From positions 1 to 31,879 of the forward strand of contig JASMLG010000093.1 of NCBI GenBank assembly GCA_030748805.1: a DNA stretch of 31,879 nucleotides, written 5' to 3'. The stretch is from Phycisphaerales bacterium. GTDB lineage: Bacteria > Planctomycetota > Phycisphaerae > Phycisphaerales > SM1A02. The position numbers and the translations under genes were made by a program. Below, piece by piece: positions 27,726-31,879 of the stretch. The stretch's first letter is position 1, and each line of letters begins with the position of its first letter. The notes under the pieces were generated by a model. That model saw only the letters and a list, made by a program, of their open reading frames with translations. It ran no database searches and had not been told where the DNA came from.

Positions 27726-28310
27726 ATGAACCCATTCGACAAAGATGTACTTACAACCGGCGAAGTTGCAAAAATTTGCAACGTAGCAGCTCGAACAGTT
27801 AGCAAGTGGTTTGACTCAGGGCAGATAGATGGCTACCGAATTCCCGGTTCAAAAGACCGTCGCATTCCGGTGCAATCACTGATGAACTTTATGCAAGAGC
27901 ACGGTATTCCGCTTGATGGCTTGATGGCTGGCAATACTCGCGTTCTTGTTGTTGATAGTGACGACGACGTTGTGAATACGCTTGAACGTGTATTTAGTGA
28001 ACAGACAGAATATGTAGTCGAGTCATGTACGAATCCATTTGCTGCAGGTGTTGAGTGTGAACGGTTCCGTCCGCATGTCATGCTGTTTGATTTATCGTTT
28101 TGTGAAGAAAATGATTATGCGTCTTTCACGAAGAGTTTGAGAAAAGGCGACGAAATGCAAGCAATGAAAATAATCGCAATGAGCGGCCGTCTCACTGACG
28201 GGCAGTCAACTCGGTTAACGTGCAGTGGATTTGACGGTGTACTTCGTAAGCCATTTACGGTAAGGCAAGTCATCGATTCGATAGAAAACGCTGTTGCTCT
28301 AGTGTATTAA
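27726..28310 (+). CDS. DNA-binding response-regulator-like protein (N-terminal HTH, C-terminal receiver)
   Basis: A 194-aa cytoplasmic protein. Residues 8-60 are a MerR/excisionase-type winged HTH (LTTGEVAKICNVAARTVSKWFDSG, then GYRIPGSKDRRIP). Residues 72-192 are a CheY-like receiver: acidic pocket D77/D79/D80, phosphorylatable D122 (VMLFDLS), S153 (AMSG) and K175 (LRKPF), so phosphorylation is possible. The order is the reverse of usual response regulators, whose receiver is first. I chose ATG 27726 because AAAGG lies 10 nt upstream; an in-frame ATG at 27708 would add six residues. No kinase gene is adjacent. It follows the pckA terminator and is followed by two hairpins, so it is probably monocistronic. 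Confidence 0.88.
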   Translation: MNPFDKDVLTTGEVAKICNVAARTVSKWFDSGQIDGYRIPGSKDRRIPVQSLMNFMQEHGIPLDGLMAGNTRVLVVDSDDDVVNTLERVFSEQTEYVVESCTNPFAAGVECERFRPHVMLFDLSFCEENDYASFTKSLRKGDEMQAMKIIAMSGRLTDGQSTRLTCSGFDGVLRKPFTVRQVIDSIENAVALVY

Positions 28311-28329
28311 CCCATAACTCCTTTCCTTT

Positions 28330-28347
28330 CTGGTTTCTCCAAACCAG
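28330..28347 (+). other. Stem-loop downstream of the HTH-receiver gene
   Basis: CTGGTTT-CTCC-AAACCAG is a perfect 7-bp stem with a 4-nt loop, 20 nt after the stop codon. It lacks a T-run and precedes the stronger hairpin at 28359-28381; it could protect the 3' end or assist termination. Confidence 0.5.
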
Positions 28348-28358
28348 TGTGTGATACG

Positions 28359-28389
28359 CGAGCCCGCTTTTAGCGGGCTCGTGTTGTTT
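28359..28389 (+). terminator. Intrinsic terminator before nadE
   Basis: CGAGCCCGCT-TTT-AGCGGGCTCG is a perfect, GC-rich 10-bp stem with a 3-nt loop, followed by TGTTGTTTGG, which is T-rich but not a clean run. It lies between the HTH-receiver gene and nadE and should end transcripts of the former. Confidence 0.8.
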
Positions 28390-28391
28390 GG

Positions 28392-28397
28392 TACAAT
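28392..28397 (+). promoter_or_regulatory. -10 box of nadE, leaderless geometry
   Basis: TACAAT ends 8 nt before the nadE ATG. With normal spacing the transcript would begin about 2 nt before the ATG, and there is no Shine-Dalgarno in the gap. The matching -35 would fall inside the terminator stem and is poor. Confidence 0.4.
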
Positions 28398-28405
28398 AGG
28401 TTTCT

Positions 28406-30067
28406 ATGCAAATATGCATGCTTCAACTTAACCCAACGGTCGGCGACATTGAGAGAAATATGAACCGCATCATTGATGCTGCGAAATCAGTAGATGCCGA
28501 TATTGTTGTTACCCCAGAAATGTCGATTTGCGGATATCCACCAAGAGATCTTCTTTGTTGCCATGACTTTGTACAAGCATGTGAAGATGCAGTTCATAAC
28601 ATTGCACGAGTATGTAGTGACAAAACGATAATTGTTGGACATCCACACAGAGACATTGCAAGTGGTAGATTGCGTAACAGAGCGAGTGTTTTGCAATTTG
28701 GAGAAGTTGTTGCTGTTTCTGATAAGCAATTACTTCCAAGTTACGACGTCTTTGACGAGAGGAGATACTTTGAACATGGGCTAGATGTTTGCACTTTTGA
28801 ATTTAATAATACTAAGATTGGCATTGCTATTTGCGAGGACTTTTGGCGCGGATTTGATGCAAGCGCAGCACCCGAGTACGACAATAACCCTGTTCAACAA
28901 TTGATTGATGCAGGTTGTAAGTTGATAATTTCTCCAAGCGCTTCTCCCTTTGTTGTTGGTAAACATGCAGCTCATCTCGAATACTCACTTGACCTTGCAA
29001 GTGAGCATAAAGTTACGATTGCTATGTGCAATCAAGTTGGCGGGAATGATGATCTTGTCTTTGACGGCGGTTCGTTCGTAGTTTCACCAAACGGAATCCT
29101 TGGCACAATGAAACGTTTTGATAAAGACGAAGTTGTTATTGACTTAGACGCACCATCAATTTCACCCCCTTTAGATCATTGCGACGATGAAGAGCGGTTC
29201 AATGCACTTATTCTTGGTACAAAAGATTATTTTCAAAAAACAGGTCATGCTAAGGCATTGCTTGGACTTTCAGGTGGAATTGATTCAGCACTTGTTGCAA
29301 CTATTGCAGTTGCAGCCCTTGGCAAAGATAGTGTAACGGGGCTGCTAATGCCATCACGTTTTTCATCCATTGGTTCCGTTGAAGATGCGGAACAACTCGC
29401 AAGAAATATTAGTATGGAGATACACACGCTACCCATCGAACATCTACATGCATCGTTTGAACGAACAATGAGCGATAGTTGTTTGGAATCAACGGGGCTT
29501 TCTGCAGAAAATGCACAAGCGAGAATTCGAGGTTTGTTGTTAATGGCTCGTGCGAACCAAGATGATGGTTCTCTTCTTCTTGCAACTGGAAATAAATCAG
29601 AATTAGCAGTTGGCTATAGCACTCTCTATGGAGATATGTCTGGTGCGATTTCTACGATTGGTGATATTTATAAGACGGATGTTTGGTCAATGGCGAATTG
29701 GATTAATTCAAATTACCAAAAGTATGGTTTTGCAACACCACCAATCCCTGAATCATCAATTAATAAGCCACCTTCCGCAGAATTACGACCTAATCAGTGT
29801 GACCAGGACTCGTTACCAGAGTACGACGTCCTTGATTCAATCTTGCGGCTTCACGTCGACTTGGACATGGGTATCGATGAGATTGAAGAAGAACTTGGAT
29901 TGCCTTTAGAATTCATATCAAAAGTTGTTCGTATGGTTGACATATCACAATTCAAACGAGATCAAGCAGCAGTGATACTCAAAACATCACCGCGTTCTTT
30001 TGGTCGGGGACGTAGAATGCCAATCGTCATGCAAAGAAATTGGGCAACATCAAGAGAGACCACATGA
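28406..30067 (+). CDS. nadE: Glutamine-dependent NAD(+) synthetase
   Basis: Last step of NAD biosynthesis: amidates deamido-NAD using ATP and ammonia from glutamine. The protein has 553 aa in two domains. The N-terminal nitrilase-type glutaminase (about 1-250) has the triad E38 (TPEM), K107 (DKQLLPSYDVFDE) and C143 (AICEDFW). The C-terminal synthetase has the PP-loop SGGIDS (289-294), ATGNKSELAVGYSTLYGDMSG and the end motif FGRGRRMPI. The start MQICMLQLNPTVGD fits the family. Its TGA overlaps the mutL ATG (ATGA), so the two are translationally coupled. Confidence 0.97.
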   Translation: MQICMLQLNPTVGDIERNMNRIIDAAKSVDADIVVTPEMSICGYPPRDLLCCHDFVQACEDAVHNIARVCSDKTIIVGHPHRDIASGRLRNRASVLQFGEVVAVSDKQLLPSYDVFDERRYFEHGLDVCTFEFNNTKIGIAICEDFWRGFDASAAPEYDNNPVQQLIDAGCKLIISPSASPFVVGKHAAHLEYSLDLASEHKVTIAMCNQVGGNDDLVFDGGSFVVSPNGILGTMKRFDKDEVVIDLDAPSISPPLDHCDDEERFNALILGTKDYFQKTGHAKALLGLSGGIDSALVATIAVAALGKDSVTGLLMPSRFSSIGSVEDAEQLARNISMEIHTLPIEHLHASFERTMSDSCLESTGLSAENAQARIRGLLLMARANQDDGSLLLATGNKSELAVGYSTLYGDMSGAISTIGDIYKTDVWSMANWINSNYQKYGFATPPIPESSINKPPSAELRPNQCDQDSLPEYDVLDSILRLHVDLDMGIDEIEEELGLPLEFISKVVRMVDISQFKRDQAAVILKTSPRSFGRGRRMPIVMQRNWATSRETT

Positions 30068-31797
30068 CTATTCAAAAGTTGCCAACATTGCTTATTAACC
30101 AGATAGCCGCTGGGGAAGTAGTGGATAGACCCGCTAGCATTGTTAAGGAACTTGTAGAAAATGCTATTGACGCTGGTAGTACTAGAATCGATATTCAACT
30201 TGAACAGGGGGGCAAAAATCAAATTCGAGTAAGTGATAATGGCAGTGGAATAGTCCCCGAAGAACTTGTACTTGCAGTGACTCCACACGCGACAAGTAAA
30301 ATTTCGGAAGAGTCCGATCTTGCTGCAATTGCATCGCTTGGTTTTAGGGGGGAAGCACTTGCGTCTATCGCCTCGATTAGTCACGTTATTTTAAAAAGTC
30401 GTCGTGGACAAGATGAGTCCGGGACTCAAATTGAAGTGGACGGTGGTGAAATTGCTAATCCAAAACCAGTTTCCACAAGCACAGGTACAACGGTCGAGGT
30501 AAAGCGATTGTTTTTTAATACTCCTGCAAGGCGAAAGTTTTTAAAGTCAGATGGAGCAGAAACAACAAGAGTTCGCGAAGTAGTGCAACGACTAGCGGCA
30601 TCACACAGTGATATTGGTTTTACTCTTACAAGTAGTGGGAAGAAATTGCTTGAATATGCAAAAGCCAGTTCAAAGGAAAGGATACTTTCCATTTTTGGTG
30701 GGGAATTAGAAGGCGAACTCATAGAAATTGAAGGAAATATTGAAGGTGTTGCTCTTTGGGGTTTGATAGGAAAACCGAGTGTTGCTAGACCAACATCTAG
30801 GCACATTCGCGTTCATGTAAATGGCAGATCAATTACGGACAGTTCGATAACCCACGCGCTCAAGGAAGCATATCGTGGATTGATTGAACCAAAACGTTGG
30901 CCAACAGCGGCACTCTTTTTAGAAATGGAACCGACACTTGTCGATGTAAATGTCCACCCACAAAAAAGTGAAGTACGGTTTAGAGATCGCGATAGTATTT
31001 GGCGGTTGGTAAACAAAACAGTTTCGCTCGCGCTTGCATCGGAAGATATTGTTCCTGATTATGTTCCTAGTGGTTTTGAAAGTGGTTCAAGTGTGGGCTC
31101 TTCATCAAATATTGAGTTTGGTACGGGTGGCTCGCCAACTTTTTCGGTTGAGCAAGCAAGAAGAGCAGTTGCAGGAATAGAGTTGCCAACCCAGACAACA
31201 CCACTTCCAACCATTATTGGCAAAGACGCAGTTATGCAAGTCCAAAAGTGTTTTCTTGTCACTCAAGATGAACAAGGGATTTTGATTATTGATCAACATG
31301 CTCTGCACGAACGCATCATGTTTGAGGAATTGTCGAATCGCCTAGCACAAGGCAATTTGGAATCACAGAGAATGCTTGTGCCTGAGGCCTTTGAAGCGGA
31401 TTTAGGACAAATAGAAGCACTTGAAACTCATTGCTCCTTGTTTGAAAAACTAGGAATTGAGGCATCGGCCTCTGGGCCAGCGTCTATTTCTGTGTACGCC
31501 TTGCCAACATTACTGGTCTCTAGAAATGTCAATGGTGCAACATTCATTCGCGAATTGCTGGACAAATTGGGAAATAATGATTTCCCAAGTAGCGAAGAAG
31601 AAGCGCTTAATTCAGTTCTTGACATGATGGCATGTAAAGCAGCAATTAAAGCGGGTGATTACTTAAACCCTCAAGAACTTGCCGACTTATTGAAAAAGAG
31701 AAAAGAAATTGAGCGTGGAAGTAATTGCCCCCACGGAAGACCGACGACAATGAGATTATCAATTGAAGAATTGGAGCAACGTTTTGGAAGAAGGTAA
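30064..31797 (+). CDS. mutL: DNA mismatch repair protein MutL, endonuclease type
   Basis: Mismatch-repair ATPase that links MutS recognition to strand incision, 577 aa from ATG 30064. The frame is open to 30040, but the family start (IQKLPTLLINQIAAGEVVDRPAS) and the ATGA overlap with nadE decide for 30064. GHKL motifs are complete: ENAIDAGS, DNGSGI, ATSKI..LGFRGEAL and the GTTVEVKRLFFNTPARRKF block. After a linker rich in Ser/Gly (about 330-385), the C-terminal domain has DQHALHERIMFE (D410, H412, E416, E421), the DQHA(X)2E(X)4E metal site of nicking MutL proteins, plus ACKAAIKAGD and CPHGRP. This argues for a methyl-independent system without MutH. Confidence 0.97.
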   Translation: MTIQKLPTLLINQIAAGEVVDRPASIVKELVENAIDAGSTRIDIQLEQGGKNQIRVSDNGSGIVPEELVLAVTPHATSKISEESDLAAIASLGFRGEALASIASISHVILKSRRGQDESGTQIEVDGGEIANPKPVSTSTGTTVEVKRLFFNTPARRKFLKSDGAETTRVREVVQRLAASHSDIGFTLTSSGKKLLEYAKASSKERILSIFGGELEGELIEIEGNIEGVALWGLIGKPSVARPTSRHIRVHVNGRSITDSSITHALKEAYRGLIEPKRWPTAALFLEMEPTLVDVNVHPQKSEVRFRDRDSIWRLVNKTVSLALASEDIVPDYVPSGFESGSSVGSSSNIEFGTGGSPTFSVEQARRAVAGIELPTQTTPLPTIIGKDAVMQVQKCFLVTQDEQGILIIDQHALHERIMFEELSNRLAQGNLESQRMLVPEAFEADLGQIEALETHCSLFEKLGIEASASGPASISVYALPTLLVSRNVNGATFIRELLDKLGNNDFPSSEEEALNSVLDMMACKAAIKAGDYLNPQELADLLKKRKEIERGSNCPHGRPTTMRLSIEELEQRFGRR

Positions 31798-31879
31798 AAT
31801 AACATGCAACGTTCTTTTTTTTGCAGCAGCAGCGCAAGCAATGGGCTGTAGAGAACAAGAAGTATCAGTGAAACAAAAC
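31784..31879 (+). CDS. MoaD-like ubiquitin-fold protein, partial (cut by right edge)
   Basis: The first 32 codons of a gene that continues beyond the window. The frame reads NVLFFAAAAQAMGCREQEVSV, the usual beginning of MoaD, the small sulfur-carrier subunit of molybdopterin synthase. No ATG exists in frame before it; the TTG at 31784 has GGAG 7 nt upstream and is the likely start, placing the first 14 bases inside the end of mutL. The ATG at 31804 is in another frame and stops after 15 codons. A T8 run at 31815-31822 lies between the two frames, so a single-base sequence error that would join the ATG to the MoaD frame cannot be excluded. Confidence 0.6.
   Translation, partial: MEEGKITCNVLFFAAAAQAMGCREQEVSVKQN

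Noticed and set aside
31804..31851. ATG-initiated 15-codon frame after mutL
   Set aside because: It encodes a short Ser-rich peptide with no likeness to anything and ends quickly, while the neighbouring frame is clearly MoaD-like.
1..31879. Defence system, prophage, CRISPR or insertion sequence
   Set aside because: No phage, recombinase, transposase or cas-like proteins and no regular repeat array were found; apart from the few unknown genes listed, the content is housekeeping.

Overview
The window looks like chromosomal DNA from a member of the Planctomycetota, most likely a Phycisphaerae-type bacterium with a moderately AT-rich genome. This is an inference from several traits seen together. 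There is a multi-pass membrane protein ending in a CxxCGY...CxECG zinc ribbon. A large secreted protein carries Cys-rich modules of the kind common in planctomycete exported proteins. An RF-1-domain release-factor-like protein has an extended C-terminus, and a DNA-binding/receiver protein has its HTH domain first. Protein alignments or 16S data would be needed to fix the lineage; no rRNA is present here. Nearly everything is bacterial housekeeping DNA. I see no insertion sequence, prophage, CRISPR array or clear island.

Layout. 1-2175 (-): 725 codons of an exported Cys-rich protein that runs off the left edge; it may be a subtilase-type protein, but the catalytic part is not in the window. 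2366-13310 (-): the ribosomal/RNA polymerase operon rplK-rplA-rplJ-rplL-rpoB-rpoC, with a structured rplK leader, a strong hairpin plus T-run between rplL and rpoB, and a classic intrinsic terminator after rpoC. secE, nusG and tuf are not upstream of rplK. 13529-15061 (+): an FHA-GAF-HD-GYP signalling protein that converges on, and overlaps by 9 bp, a four-gene minus-strand cluster at 15053-19561. In transcription order that cluster is an S41 C-terminal processing protease, tsaD, a GGQ release-factor-like protein and an M20 amidohydrolase. 19660-23875 (+): hflX, an unknown protein with a degenerate PD-(D/E)XK-like signature, an M29 aminopeptidase, and a standalone GspE/MshE N-terminal-domain protein.

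23986-25802: tRNA-Phe(GAA) and tRNA-His(GTG), both minus strand and neither with an encoded CCA, flank a divergent pair made of a nitrilase-family amidohydrolase (-) and the zinc-ribbon membrane protein (+). 25963-31879 (+): pckA with its own terminator, an HTH-receiver regulator followed by two tandem hairpins, nadE (glutamine-dependent NAD synthetase), mutL translationally coupled to nadE, and the first 32 codons of a moaD-like gene that starts inside the end of mutL.

Themes. Transcription and translation machinery dominate: RNA polymerase, the ribosomal stalk, t6A formation, HflX, a GGQ protein and two tRNAs. Two proteins may be linked by cyclic-di-GMP: the HD-GYP protein would degrade it and the MshE-N-like protein could bind it. 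Several genes have a TACAAT-like -10 box only a few bases before the ATG, suggesting leaderless mRNAs. Two genes (21084 and 31784) appear to use TTG starts backed by a GGAG Shine-Dalgarno.
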